From assembly GCA_033239125.1 (NCBI GenBank), contig BSWB01000001.1:142615981-142679980 (forward strand): 64,000 nucleotides of DNA. The letters are read 5' to 3'. The translations under genes and the position numbers were made by a program. Position 1 is the stretch's first letter. Every line of letters starts with the position of its first letter. The notes under the pieces were generated by a model that was not told the origin of the DNA, did no database searches, and saw nothing but the letters and a program-made list of their open reading frames with translations. Of the stretch, positions 1 to 10,952 are shown in pieces. The DNA is from Fagopyrum homotropicum (Eukaryota; Streptophyta; Magnoliopsida; Caryophyllales; Polygonaceae).

Positions 1-1056
1 GTTCCTTTAGAGATTTGGAGAGAGATCTTTGGCTTTCCTGACCCCACTGCTGTAGACTTCCCCTCCCGATCCGTAGCTAGGGAGTTCTGGGGACAGATAG
101 CCCACATTACTACACACGCAGACAGATGGCGCCCTGGAGATTCCAGGGAGAAGGTCATCTTTCACCCAGCCTTCAGACTTGCCCACAGGATCTTCAGTGA
201 GACACTTCTGGCGCGTACGGAGACGCCCTAGAAGATCAGACAGGGTGAGCTCTTCAGCCTCTATTGCATGGTTACAGGAGGCTTCCCAGACTTTGGCTTG
301 CTCCTAGCAGAGGATCTGCATAGGATCAAGGCCAAGGCGAAGGGAGATATTTGCTGTGGAGGTCTAGTCACCCACATCGCTACTTACCACGGGATGGACC
401 TCAGCGTTTGCACGTTGGCGGCGGCTCCGAAGCCGCTGGGATTGCAGGAGATGATCACACGGAGGATTCTAGTTCCCCGTGGTTTGACCACTCCATACGT
501 CGCCATGCCTTGGGAGCGGACTGCACCTCAGGGCATCCGCTGGTCTGCACAGTTCACAGTCTTTGATCCGCATTTCTGGCAGACTGCTTGGGATACACTG
601 ATAGAGGATCACAGAGAGGCAGCAGCTGCCCCTGCTGCAGCTGCGGAGGAGGCTGAGGATGAGGATGACGACGATGATGAGACAGTGGATGAGAGAGGAG
701 GTGGCGTCCCGATGGACACAGGTACAGATACAGCTGGGACGAGCGCGCCACCTATTATTGATTTAGATGATGAGGAGGACACTGAGCCGGCGCCAGCCGC
801 GATGTCTCCAGTCAGACCTGCTGGACGCAGGAGGCGTGGAGTGAGGGACAGAGCTGCACACCGACGGATCGATGACCTGACGGATCAGGTTATCGACTCA
901 TATGCTGCACTTTCGCTGGATATCCGCGAGATGCAGGAGCGGCAGCATCATCAGCACATGATGGCTCAGCTACAGTTTGAGCGTATCATGGGCCATCCCT
1001 ATGATCCGACTCAGTTCCCCTACATACCACCACCACCGCCGGATCAGGACTACTGA
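1..1056 (+). pseudogene. ATHILA ORF-1-like protein, 3' part (element G), with an amber stop
   Basis: Open from base 1 in the same frame as the intact homologue at 61891-63294, so the 5' end lies outside the window. The reading passes FGFPDPTAVDFPSRS, AREFWGQIAH and RIFSETLLARTETP, then meets TAG at 229-231 where the intact copy has a Gln codon, and continues to a TGA-terminated end with the P-rich tail PYIPPPPPDQDY. The middle is acidic (runs of D and E near 650-690 and 765-780), followed by an Arg-rich stretch (RRRRG). I see no signal peptide or membrane segment. In Athila elements this gene lies after pol, in the place often called env-like. Its function is unknown. The single CAG to TAG change fits decay of a methylated cytosine. 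Confidence 0.85.
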
Positions 1057-2535
1057 GGAGCTGCAGGGTTTCTTTATTATATTTTTTATGCAGTTCGGCT
1101 CTTATCCGGTGAGTTCTCCTGTTTTAGACTTTTATTATACCCACTGGGACAGTGTGTCTCAAGTATGGGGTGTTTGTTATTTGACTATGTGGCTACCTTT
1201 GATGTATTCGACACTTTTGATGTATTTTATTGACCGGATATTTATATTTATGCTTCACTTCTGCATTTATATGTTTATCTGAGATTGCATGCATACTTAC
1301 AGGTTATTTGATTGAGAAAAACGTCGAAACTGAAAGAAAACTGGTTTTAAAAAAAAAAAAAAATTTTGACTTCGACCGGGGCAGTTCTGGCCAAACGAGG
1401 TGTTTCACCTCGGTTGAACCAAGAACACCTCGACCGAGGTGGGTTAACTGAGAGTTTTCGAAAACGATTTTTGTACTACTTATCTGGATATGACCTCAGT
1501 GAAGATTTTGTTTACCTACTGGTTTTAAATTCTTTATGTGTTTGAAAAATTTTTATAATATGTTTAAGTTGCTAAATGCTTTGTTTGAAATTATTGGCAT
1601 GTTTAATACTTTGTATTTTATCCAAATTATGTTGGATTTGAAGGTTGACACCGCAAGATAAGTTCTCTCACTCTCTTCTTGGAAAGATCGAGGCAATTCA
1701 CTCTTTTCCTCTTCTTCTTCTTGATCATGCTTAACCCCTCATATACATTTTGCCTCCCTTTACCTATCCGGGAAATAGGAAGCAAGCAAGTGGTGAAAGC
1801 AAGTTAAAGTTGAGAAGTGAGCTGGAAGTGAAAGTCTTAGAAAGCAATTATAGGTTTGGGGAAGTCAATCATGAAGATGAGTAACTCGGCACCATTCACA
1901 TAGCCGGGTGTTTGTGTCTTGCCAAAGTCGGATTGAGCGATATTCCTAACGGGTCATGGTATGTGCATCAAGGGTTTGATGCATCTCAAGAAATTGATGA
2001 TTGCAGATTTCCTAGGCTTCGGTTATTGTGCACCTCTATCCATGCATCCCAAAAAGTAAAGTAAAAGAAAAAGTGTGAAATAAGCAAAGCTTATTGGTGG
2101 AAGATGTTGCAAGTCAAATTGAAAGTGAAGTTCATCCTATTCCCGGATTCTAGCACCACATTACCTTACATACATCCCTACCCTACACGTTTCTTAACCT
2201 TTTCTTTTGGGAAGCCCTTGAGACCTTGAGCTTGTTGATTGACTTAGCGGTTTAAACTGGATTATACATGATTAATTTTGATAATTATAATTTATTATGC
2301 ATTCTATGATTTTATGCAAAGATGAACAACTTTCCTATATTTATAAAATGTTTTGATCATGTCGAGTTTTTAAATTCCAGGAAGTACTCTCTTAGAGTGA
2401 TCTATGATAGTTGCACACCATAAAATGTTTTTGGAAGACTTTTTCATTGATTTTCTTGACTTATAATCCATTCTATCTTATCTTCTATATGCGGAACTTG
2501 CTTGGGGACAAGCAAGGGCTAAGTATGGGGTATTT
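1057..2535 (+). other. 3' UTR of element G with PPT-like motif, motif cluster, hairpin and polypurine tract
   Basis: Non-coding. It holds a PPT-like AAGTATGGGGTG at 1161-1172, an A-rich run near 1350, and a cluster of the family A inverted-repeat motif at 1368-1441 (full site CACCTCGACCGAGGTG at 1426-1441). Near the end is a hairpin at 2497-2516 (8-bp stem CTTGCTTG/CAAGCAAG, loop GGGA). The polypurine tract AAGTATGGGGT follows at 2521-2531, ending directly before the LTR. Short ORFs here are not supported by any family. Confidence 0.8.
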
Positions 2536-4268
2536 TGATAGCATGAATTATAGTCTATATTTTGGGATTTGTTTGGACGTTTTATCTTTCATAATCTGCA
2601 TGTTTGTATATACATTATGTGATTTTACTACCATTTCATTTACCTTTGCGAGAATCGAGGTCTACACCTAGTTTCGTTGTAATTGCAGGTAATATGGTAC
2701 GTTTTGCATCAAAAAGGAGTCATGAGTCATTTGGAGCTACATCCAGGAAGCACAGCCATGAATTAAAGATTTACTTTGGACCAGTTTTGAGAGATTTCAC
2801 ATCCAGTTGAGATTCACCTCGGTTGACTACAGATTTACCTCGACCGAGGTGATCCAGAGACGCCGACTCGACCGAGGCGAACACCTAGGACGCGGCGAGA
2901 ATATTTTATTCTTGGAAGAGATCTTTTAAATTTGGAAAGTGATCTTATATTTTTTGGGCTTGGCTTCTAGAAGGAAGGAGATATGCAGAATATATATTTT
3001 ACCTATATTTATGGGATAATATCTTCTTAAGATTTATTATCTTTAGAGGTTTATTTTCCTATAAAAAGGGTTGGTTTTCCACAATTCCAACATCACGCTA
3101 TACCGTCGATCAGGGTTTACACACGCAGCAGCCGCAGCCTACTCCAATTTGGGAGTCTTCGAAGAACCTTTTTGAAGGTTGAAGGAAGATAGAAGTCCAT
3201 AGCTTTTATAGCTTTTTGAAGGGTTTTGTAAGATTGTCTTCAATTCCCTCAATTGTTGTCTTGTCTTTTTGGATTGTTATCCAAGGAACGCTTTGTTGTG
3301 ATATTTGATTCAGTTATTGAAGTCTTTTCATTAAATTCTTCTTTGTTCAAATATTCACCTTCTTCCCTTACAATTAATACTTTCATAATGATGATGAGTG
3401 GCTAATTCCCTTGTGTGATTCTAGGGTGATTGGCTGAAGGTTGTGGGAAAAACAATGATAGAATAATCTTAGATTCCAGTAGGATCCTGAAAGTTCGAGT
3501 CTTTAACCTTAACCCTAAGCATCTCGTTCAGTCGATGAACATTTCGGCCGAGGTGGAAACTGGCTGACCGAGGTGACTTATCTGATCCATAACTGAGAGT
3601 TAAGTGTTAGAGTTTGCCAAATCCTATTCTTATTACACCTTCCTGGTTCAATGCAAGCTTAGGATGAGACTTACCCGGTAATTCCTTAGTTTGTGTACCA
3701 ACGATCATAAGTGTAGGTAATAAAGGTTTATCCTTTATTGGGGTTTGAGTGTGCTTCCATCCCATCTTTGTGAGTTAGCCTGAGACTTACCCGGTAAAGG
3801 TTGATTCTATTCCCTTAGATGATGTGTTAGTTTGAGGTTATAGTTCTTTATCTTAATTCCTTGAGACTTACCCGGTAATAGGAGTTACGGTTTGGGATTA
3901 GTGTGTAGTGAGACTTACCCGGTGATCTACTCCACTTTAGAAACACCTTCCCCACGCAAAAATCTCAGCTTTGTCCGCTTATCTACAGATCTTGAGTTGG
4001 AACCACAACTAGATGCCTTAATCCCTAGAATTGCATGTTTGCTTTATTTGACATCTTATTCATCTTTGATTGTGTTAAATCGCTCTTGTGGTTAGTATTA
4101 ACATTAGCACACCGTATTGACTCTGTTTCACCGAGTCCCTGTGATCGACCCCTGGAATTTTCTTGCTTTTACTACGATTGACCCGTACACTGCGGGTTCG
4201 CATCCTTGTTTTAAGCTTAAGTCTAGGGTTATAAATTTAAAGCTTGCACACACCGTTTGGAGCGAACA
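2536..4268 (+). repeat. 3' LTR of element G (family A, 1733 bp)
   Basis: Starts TGATAGCATG directly after the polypurine tract and ends GAGCGAACA. The same ends bound the 5' LTR at 54743-56480, where the PBS follows. A TATA box (CTATAAAAA) is at about 3059-3067. Motif sites lie at 2836-2880 (upstream of TATA) and 3521-3577. Four copies of GAGACTTACCCGGT lie between about 3665 and 3925. A small hairpin ACCCG-TACACTG-CGGGT lies at 4181-4197. ATAGC at 4269-4273 is the likely target duplication; the other side is outside the window. Confidence 0.9.
3059..3067 (+). promoter_or_regulatory. Probable LTR promoter TATA box, element G
   Basis: CTATAAAAA, about 525 bp into the LTR. The same TATA box occurs at 55276 in the LTR of element C and, on the minus strand, in the E LTRs. 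It would place the transcription start near 3090 and define a U3 of about 550 bp. Confidence 0.6.
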
Positions 4269-5695
4269 ATAGCCTCCAGCACTGCGTCTTTTTTTTCCGG
4301 CTGAGACAAACTTGATCCTTGCCCCTGGATCTTTAATGGAGTAGAAGAAGAAGAAGGGGAAGAGAGGAAAGGATTAGAGGAATCGTTAGAGTTGGAGTTA
4401 GAATGATTGTTACCAGAATTTTGGTTGTTCGCCCTCCAATTGTTGCTATTGGATCCTCTATTGTTGTTGTTGTAGTTGTTGTTTCGGGAACCGTTGTTGT
4501 TACGGTATCCATTGTTTTTGTTCCTTTGTCCTTGCTCTTCCTTCTTGGTTTGAGCAACCAAGAGTTCCTTCAATTGCTTCACGTCGTTCTTCAAGGACGT
4601 GAGTTGATTGTTGTTGGGCTGAGTTTCTTGGAAGTTAACTCTTTTAACTCCACCTTCAGCCCCTTGATGGGTGTACTTCTCCATATGCAAAGCTTGCTTC
4701 TCAATGAAGTCCCAAGCTTCGTCAATCGCCATGTCCATAAAGGTACCGGCGGTGAGTAGTTGGAGGTTGAACTGGGTGCTTCCGTCCAGTCCCTTGAAGT
4801 ATATCTCCAATAAATCTATCTTTGGAATCCCATGATGTGGGCAATCCAAAAGAATGTCTTTGAACCGCTCACATGACTTGGACAAGCTCTCCTTGTCCTT
4901 TATAATGAAAGCATTGATCTTCCCTCTCATTTTAGCGGTCTTTGAGGGGGGAAAGAATTTGGTCAAGAATTCCGTAGTCATCTCCTCCCAAGTGCTGATT
5001 TTTCCTGGAGGAAGAGATTGATACCAAGTAAGAGCTCTATCTTTTAAAGAAAAGTAAAAAGGTCTTAGCTTGTAGTTGTTATTTTCAATCCTTGAGGGTC
5101 TCAAGGTGTCCATCAAGATCTCATAGTTTTGAAGATGTTGATGCGGTGATTCCTTCTCTAGCCCTCCGAACTGGCATTGGCGAATCATGGATAGAACTTG
5201 CGGTCGAAGTTCGTAGTCATGGTCCGCTGGATCTCCTAGGTTAACTCCTGGACGCCTCAGTTGTTGATTGGGGTCCATCCTTTGACCTAGGGTTTGTGGG
5301 ATTCCTGCAAGAAGAACACCTCGGACTAACATCCGAGGTGAAAGTATCTAGGCCGGGGTGTCAGGTACTGGAACTTGCCTCGGTCGAGGGTCAGCAACTG
5401 GATCCTGCATCGGTCGAGGATCTGGAACTGGATCTTCCCTCGGTCGAAGTAGATATTGGTCTCGTAAGGCTGCCATATCTACTTCGATCGCCTCAGTCCT
5501 GGTGCGAGTTTCTTCTTTCTCTTGCCTTAGCTCTTCCCTGCTGAGGCGTAGCTGCTCTAGCGCCTCTTTCAACTCGGCCTCAAGATCGCGATTGTCTTGG
5601 TTGGCCATCTTCGCTTCTCGTAAGCGACGTTTGTACGTCTTTTCTGGTTCGGGATCGTAAGGAACGATTTCCTTCCCAGTGCGGGTTCTTTGCAT
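4269..5695 (-). pseudogene. Athila-type gag, N-terminal part (element D), cut by element G
   Basis: Minus-strand gag starting at ATG 5695-5693. The N-terminus (RTRTGKEIVPYDPEPEKTY) leads into an E/R/L-rich likely coiled coil, then a Pro-Arg tail made of phased motif copies. A stop (TAG, 5350-5348) interrupts the frame. It resumes with TLGQRMDPNQQLRRPGVNL and the retrotransposon gag domain (ALTWYQSLPPGKISTWEEM, then TKFFPPSKT), then an Asn-rich region, and is cut at 4269 by the LTR of G. I see no CCHC zinc knuckle. The rest of pol lies left of the window. Homologues at 29830 and 46533 (minus strand) and 56607 (plus strand) support the start. Confidence 0.88.
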
Positions 5696-5822
5696 AAACC
5701 TAAGAAAAAACCTGCAAAAGTCACTCAAGTAGAGTGGTTAGTAGACACGGGGGCAAGTGCCCCAAGAGCAAACCGTAACCGGCTCGGTCTAGACCAAGTC
5801 CCCGGCAACGGCGCCAAAAACT
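5696..5822 (-). other. 5' leader and tRNA-Asp PBS of element D
   Basis: The 18-nt PBS, complementary to the 3' end of plant tRNA-Asp, lies at 5799-5816 on the minus strand and is separated from the LTR by the 6-nt spacer AGTTTT. The remaining leader to the gag start is non-coding. Confidence 0.88.
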
Positions 5823-6606
5823 TATTCGCTCCAAACGGTGTGTGCAAGCTTTAAATTTATAACCCTAGATGTAAGCTTAAAACAAGGATCCGAACCCGCA
5901 GTGTACGGGTCAATCGTAGTAAAAAGCAAGGAATTCCAGGGGTCGATCACAAGGACTTAGTGAAACAAAGTCCAATTACGGTAAGCTTCAGTAATCACTA
6001 ACCACAAAGCAATTAAAACAATCAAAGATGATAAAAGTCAATAAAAGGAATATGCAATTCTAGGGATTAAAGCATCTAGTTGTGGTTCCAACTCAAGATC
6101 TAAAGATAAGCGGACAAAGCTGAGGTTTTTGCATAAGGAAGGTGTTACTTAAGTGGAATAGATCACCGGGTAAGTCTCACTACTCACTAATCCTAAACCG
6201 TAACTCCTATTACCGGGTAAGTCTCAAGGAATTAAGATAGAGAACTATAACCTCAAACTAACACACCATCTAAGGGAATAGAATCAACCTTTACCGGGTA
6301 AGTCTCAGGCTAACTCACAAAGATGGGATGAAAGCACACTCACCCCAATAAAGGATAAACCTTTATTACCTACACTTATGATCTTAGGTAAACAAACTAA
6401 GGAATTATCGGGTAAGTCTCATCCTAAGCTTGCATTGAACTAGGAAAGGTGTAATAAGAATAGGATTTGGCAAACTCTAACACTTAACTCTCAGTTTCGG
6501 ATCAGATAAGTCACCTCGGTCAGCCAAATTCCACCCCGGCCGAGATGTTCATCGACTGAGCGAGATGCTTAGGGTTAAGGTTAAAGACTCGAACTTTCAG
6601 GGTCCT
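5823..6606 (-). repeat. 5' LTR of element D, first segment
   Basis: Matches the first 780 bp or so of the other family A LTRs in minus orientation and stops at GGGTCCT, where the E array is inserted. It resumes at 48424. The terminal TGTTCG is changed to TATTCG, so this copy is older than the intact LTRs. GTCCT at 6602-6606 is the left target duplication of E. Confidence 0.92.
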
Positions 6607-8370
6607 TGTTCGCTCCAAACGGTGTGTGCAAGCTTTAAATTTATAACCCTAGACGTAAGCTTAAAACAAGGATGCGAACCCGCAGTGTACGGGTCAATCG
6701 TAGTAAAAGTAAGGAATTCCAGGGGTCGATCACAGGGACTTAGTGAAACAAAGTCGATAACGGTAAGCTTCGTAAATACTAACCTCTAAAGCAATTAACA
6801 CAATCAAAGATGAATAAGAAGTCAATAAAGCAAACATGCAATTCTAGGGATTAAAGCATCTAGTTGTGGTTCCAACTCAAGATCTATAGATAAGCGGACA
6901 AAGCTGAGATTTTTGCATAGGGAAGGTGTTACTAAAGTGGAGTAGATCACCGGGTAAGTCTCACTACTCACTAATCCAAAACCGTAACTCCTATTACCGG
7001 GTACGTCTCAAGGAATCAAGATAAAGAACTATATCTTCAAACTAACACACCATCTAAGGGAATAGAATCAACCTTTACCGGGTAAGTCTCAGACTAACTC
7101 ACAAAGATGGGATGGAAGCACACTCAAACCCCAATAAAGGATAAACCTTTATTACCTACACTTATGATCTTAGGTACACAAACTAAGGAATTACCGGGTA
7201 AGTCTCATCCTAAGCTTGCATTGAACCAGAAAAAGGTGTAATAAGAATAGGATTTGGCAAACTCTAACACTTAACTCTCAGTTTAGGATCAGATAAGTCA
7301 CCTCGGTCAGAAGAATTCCACCCCGGCCGAGATGTTCATCAACTGAGCGAGATGCTTAAGGTTAAGGTTAAAGACTCGAACTTTCAGGGTCCTACTGTGA
7401 TTAAGATTATTCTATCATTGTTTTTCCCACAACCTTCAGCCAATCACCCTAGAATCACACAAGGAAATTAGCCACTCATCATCATAAAAGTATAATCAAA
7501 TATATGGGAAGAAGGTGAATATTTGAACAAGAAGAATTTAATGAAAAGACTTCAATAACTGAATCAAATATCACAATAAAAGCGTTCCTTGGATAGCAAT
7601 CCAACAAGAGAAGACAACAAGGAAGGGAATCGAAGATAATCTTACAAAAATCCTTCAAAAAGCTATAAAAGCTATAGTCTTCAATCTTACTTCAACCTTC
7701 AAAAAGGTTCTTCAAATCTCCCCAACTGGAGTATGGCTGCAGCGGTGTATAAACCTTGATTGGTGTAAGCGGGATCTTCAGCCGTAAGCGAGCTGTTGGA
7801 TTTGTGGAAATCCAACCCTTTTTATAGGAAAATAACCCTCCAAAGATAAGATATCTTAGAAAGATCTTTTCCCATAAAAATAGGTAAAATATAAGATCTT
7901 CTTCCTTCCAGGAGCCAAGCCCAAAAATATAAGATCTCTTTCCAAAGATAAAAGATCTCAGCCAAGAATAAAATATTCTCGCCGCGTCCTAGGTATTCGC
8001 CTCGGTCGAGTCGGCTTCTCTGGATCACCTCGGTCGAGATGAATTTGTAATCAACCGAGGTGAGTCACAACTGAATGTGAAATCTCTCAAAACTGGTCCA
8101 AAGTGAATCTTTAATCCATGGCTATGCTTCCTGGATGGTTCCTTATGTTCCTCAATGTAGCTCCAATGTCTCCATAGCTCCTTTTGCTCCTTTTCGATGC
8201 AAAACGCGCCATTTTACCTACGATTACAACAAAACTAGGTGTAGACCTCGATTCTCGCAAAGGTAGATGAAATGGTAATATAATCACATAATATACATAC
8301 AAACATGCAGATTATGAAAGATAAAACGTCCAAACAAACCCCAAAATATAGACTATAATTCATGCTATCA
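6607..8370 (-). repeat. LTR 1 of E (3' LTR of unit 1)
   Basis: Starts TGTTCGCTCC and ends GCTATCA on the plus strand; 1764 bp. It is bordered on the right by the reverse complement of the PPT (8371 onward), so it is a 3' LTR in minus orientation. It carries the four TTACC-GGTAA repeats and motif sites near 7300-7350 and 7995-8070. Confidence 0.93.
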
Positions 8371-8992
8371 AAATACCCCATACTTAGCCCTTGCTTGTCC
8401 CCAAGCAAGTCCCGCATATAGAAGACAAGATAGAATGGATTATAAGTCAAGAAAGTCAATGAAAAAGTCTTTCAAAAACATTTTATGGTGTGCAACAATC
8501 ATAGATCACTCTAAGAGAATACTTCATGGAATTTAAAAACTCAATATGATCAAAATATTTTATAAATATAGGAAAGTTGTTCATCTTTGCATAAAACCAT
8601 AGAATGCATAACAAGTCATAATTATCAAAATTAATCATGTATAATCTAGTTTAAACCACTAAGTCAATCAACAAGCTCAAGGTCTCAAGGGCTTCCCAAA
8701 AGAAAGGTCAAGAAACGTGTGGGGTAGGGATGTATGTAAGGTAATGTGGTGCCAGAATCCGGGAAAAGGATGAACTTCACTTTCACTTTGACTTGCAACA
8801 TCTTCCACCAATAAGCTTTGCTTATTTCACACTTTTTTTTCTTTTTACTTTACTTTTTGGGATGCATGGACAGAGGTGCACAATAACCGAAGCCTAGGAA
8901 ATCAGCAATCATCAATTTCTTGAGATGCATCAAACCCTTGATGCACATACCATGACCCGTTAGGAATATCGCTCAATCCGACTTTGGCAAGA
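8371..8992 (-). other. 3' UTR of E unit 1, first segment
   Basis: Non-coding. It begins with the polypurine tract, followed by the 8-bp GGGA-loop hairpin at 8390-8409. It is interrupted by B1 after CAAGA (8988-8992) and resumes at 20361. The uninterrupted version is at 31721-33186. Confidence 0.88.
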
Positions 8993-10812
8993 TGATAACA
9001 AGATTTATGACTTAGGATTAGGTAGTCACTTAGATAGATTTCTCATTCATTCGTACAAGTTTTGGCATTGATTCATGACGTCTTCGCTCAATTCACGCAC
9101 ATTTCTAGAAAAGACGTCTACACTACCTTTTATCGGTTTTGTAGGTAATTCGGGGATCTATTGGACGTTAATTGATACATTTAAGGGCCAAGCCTCATGA
9201 TGGTACACATCCAAAGCTTTGGAGGAGCATAATTGGAGCAACAAAGGACACAAAGACCACTATTGGTGCAAGCAATGGATCAACTCATGGCTAAACGAGC
9301 ATAACAAGTTTCTGCTGAAGAAAATCGGACCAGCAAGCAGCTAAATCGGCCGATTTATTGCTCTGGGTCGATTTTTAGGCCTTTGACAGCTTAAAGCCAC
9401 GTGTCCCACAATCTCTTGCCCGTCCTTGCTCTTGGTGGAGAATATAAGTGGTCCCTCAGGTGGTTGCTGAGCATCTCTCCTCTCCCACACTCTCATTCAC
9501 AGCTCATCAATTTGGTAGGAAGATTGGAGAAGAAGAAAAGCTCCCAAGGATTGAAGGAAGAACAAGAAGACCATTCTAAGAGTGATTTTGAGTGATTTTG
9601 TAGACTTGGATTGAAGAACTAATTGCAAGGATTGTTAAGAACGTTTTGCATCTTCATTTTAGAGTTTGTAAGTCTTGCTACAACTTGGATTTGGCTGAGA
9701 TTTATTGATTTTGCTTACTCATCTTTCATTACTCATCTAAGAACACCATGTATGCTTGTTTGATGATTTCGGATCTTGATATGCATATTATTGGCTAGTT
9801 TCTTGTGATTTTAGAGTGATGGATTGATGGTTATGGCTTGGGTGATGATAGGATGGACTTATATGTTAGTTTAGGATGATTTGTATGCACGAAACCCATT
9901 TCAGAGACAAAAATCGACCTGTTCTTCATCTAGATCGTCTGATTTTTTGTATGATCCACCCGATTTTCTTCTCTGTTGCTCTTTAATTGATGAATCTGCA
10001 TGTTGGGGTCCTTGGTTGTTTAAATCCTAGTGTTTATTAAGCCTAATTTAGCTTAGAATCACCTAATGCTACCAACCTAAGTGAGGGAAGACATCTACCC
10101 GATGATTTCCGATCTTAGATACCTAAGATGATGAATGCTAGGTAGTAGTGAGCCTCATAAGCCGCTATTGGATTGAGTGTGCTAGGATTATTGCTTGAGA
10201 TTTCCCTATTCCGAGACTTACCCGGTAAGGAGAGGGTTACCCTTAAGTAGTATCTAGTTTGTGTGGAATTCCTTACTCTAACCCCTAGAGACTTACCCGG
10301 TAATAGGAGTTTGATGCGGGATTAGTGAAGTGAGAGACCTACCCGGTAATTGCTTCCATTAGCGAAACATTCTTTCCCAAACACCGCAGCTTGTCCTTAG
10401 AATCCTTAGAACCTTGAGTCCAATGCCATAACCGGAAATCTTGACCTCTAGAATCTACTTTTCTCTCTTGATTAATACTTTTGCTTTGTGTTACTTACGC
10501 GTTGGCTAGCTAAAATTGTTAGTCGTTTTATTTCCTTGCTTGACTTGTGTTCTTTATTTGATCACCATAAAAACCAACAAAAACATTGCGTTTTCCATTT
10601 TCTTTGTTCCTCATCTTATCTTAGTTTAGATTCACATTATCTTTGATCATTGTTTGACTCGATTTCACCTTAGTCTTTGTGTTCGACCTCGGAATACTTA
10701 TCTTTCTACAAACGTCCCGTACACTGCGGGTTCGCTAGGAGTTAGGATAATTATAACGAGTATAAATTTAAGACTTATTGCGTGCACATCACATCTATTC
10801 CTAGACGTAACA
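8993..10812 (+). repeat. 5' LTR of B1 (1820 bp)
   Basis: Starts TGATAACAAG and ends GACGTAACA, followed by the spacer AGTTTT and the PBS. Features: a motif cluster with ATCGGCCGAT at 9345-9354 upstream of TATA (TATAAG, 9443-9448), a second cluster at 9908-9970, and three clear copies of GAGA(C/T)-TACCCGGTAA at about 10213, 10289 and 10334. A hairpin CCCG-TACACTG-CGGG lies at 10716-10730. The last two features are shared with family A although the LTRs are otherwise diverged. Confidence 0.95.
9443..9448 (+). promoter_or_regulatory. Probable LTR TATA box of B1
   Basis: TATAAG in GAATATAAGTGG, about 450 bp into the LTR and 90 bp downstream of the U3 motif cluster. Assigned by position and sequence only; the transcription start is not mapped. 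Confidence 0.5.
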
Positions 10813-10818
10813 AGTTTT

Positions 10819-10836
10819 TGGCGCCGTTGCCGGGGA
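10819..10836 (+). other. Primer binding site of B1 (tRNA-Asp)
   Basis: TGGCGCCGTTGCCGGGGA, a full 18-nt complement of the 3' end of plant tRNA-Asp including CCA, placed 6 nt after the LTR. It is where tRNA primes minus-strand DNA synthesis. Confidence 0.93.
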
Positions 10837-10952
10837 CTAGGTCTAGATTGGGTCATTTCGTGATTGTTTATAGTGTAGATCTTTCTTGTTGCTTTTGATC
10901 TCTCTTTGGTGTGTGTCTTTGCTTTTCAGGACATCTCTTACTCTTTAGGTGT

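Noticed and set aside
3505..3525. Telomere-like CCTTAACCCTAAGC in LTRs
   Set aside because: One or two degenerate units at the same place in every LTR, so part of the LTR and not an interstitial telomere tract.
4403..4759. Valine- and leucine-rich ORF of 118 codons opposite gag (also 28538, 45241)
   Set aside because: It is the reverse complement of the Asn-rich gag region (AAC codons read as GTT); low complexity explains the hydrophobic look.
8235..8459. Small hydrophobic ORF (74 codons) found in several LTRs on the minus strand
   Set aside because: It spans the LTR-PPT boundary and recurs only because the LTR recurs; no family match and no conserved start context.
10819..10836. tRNA-Asp gene
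   Set aside because: Only the 18 bases complementary to the tRNA 3' end are present, at the PBS position after an LTR; no cloverleaf follows.
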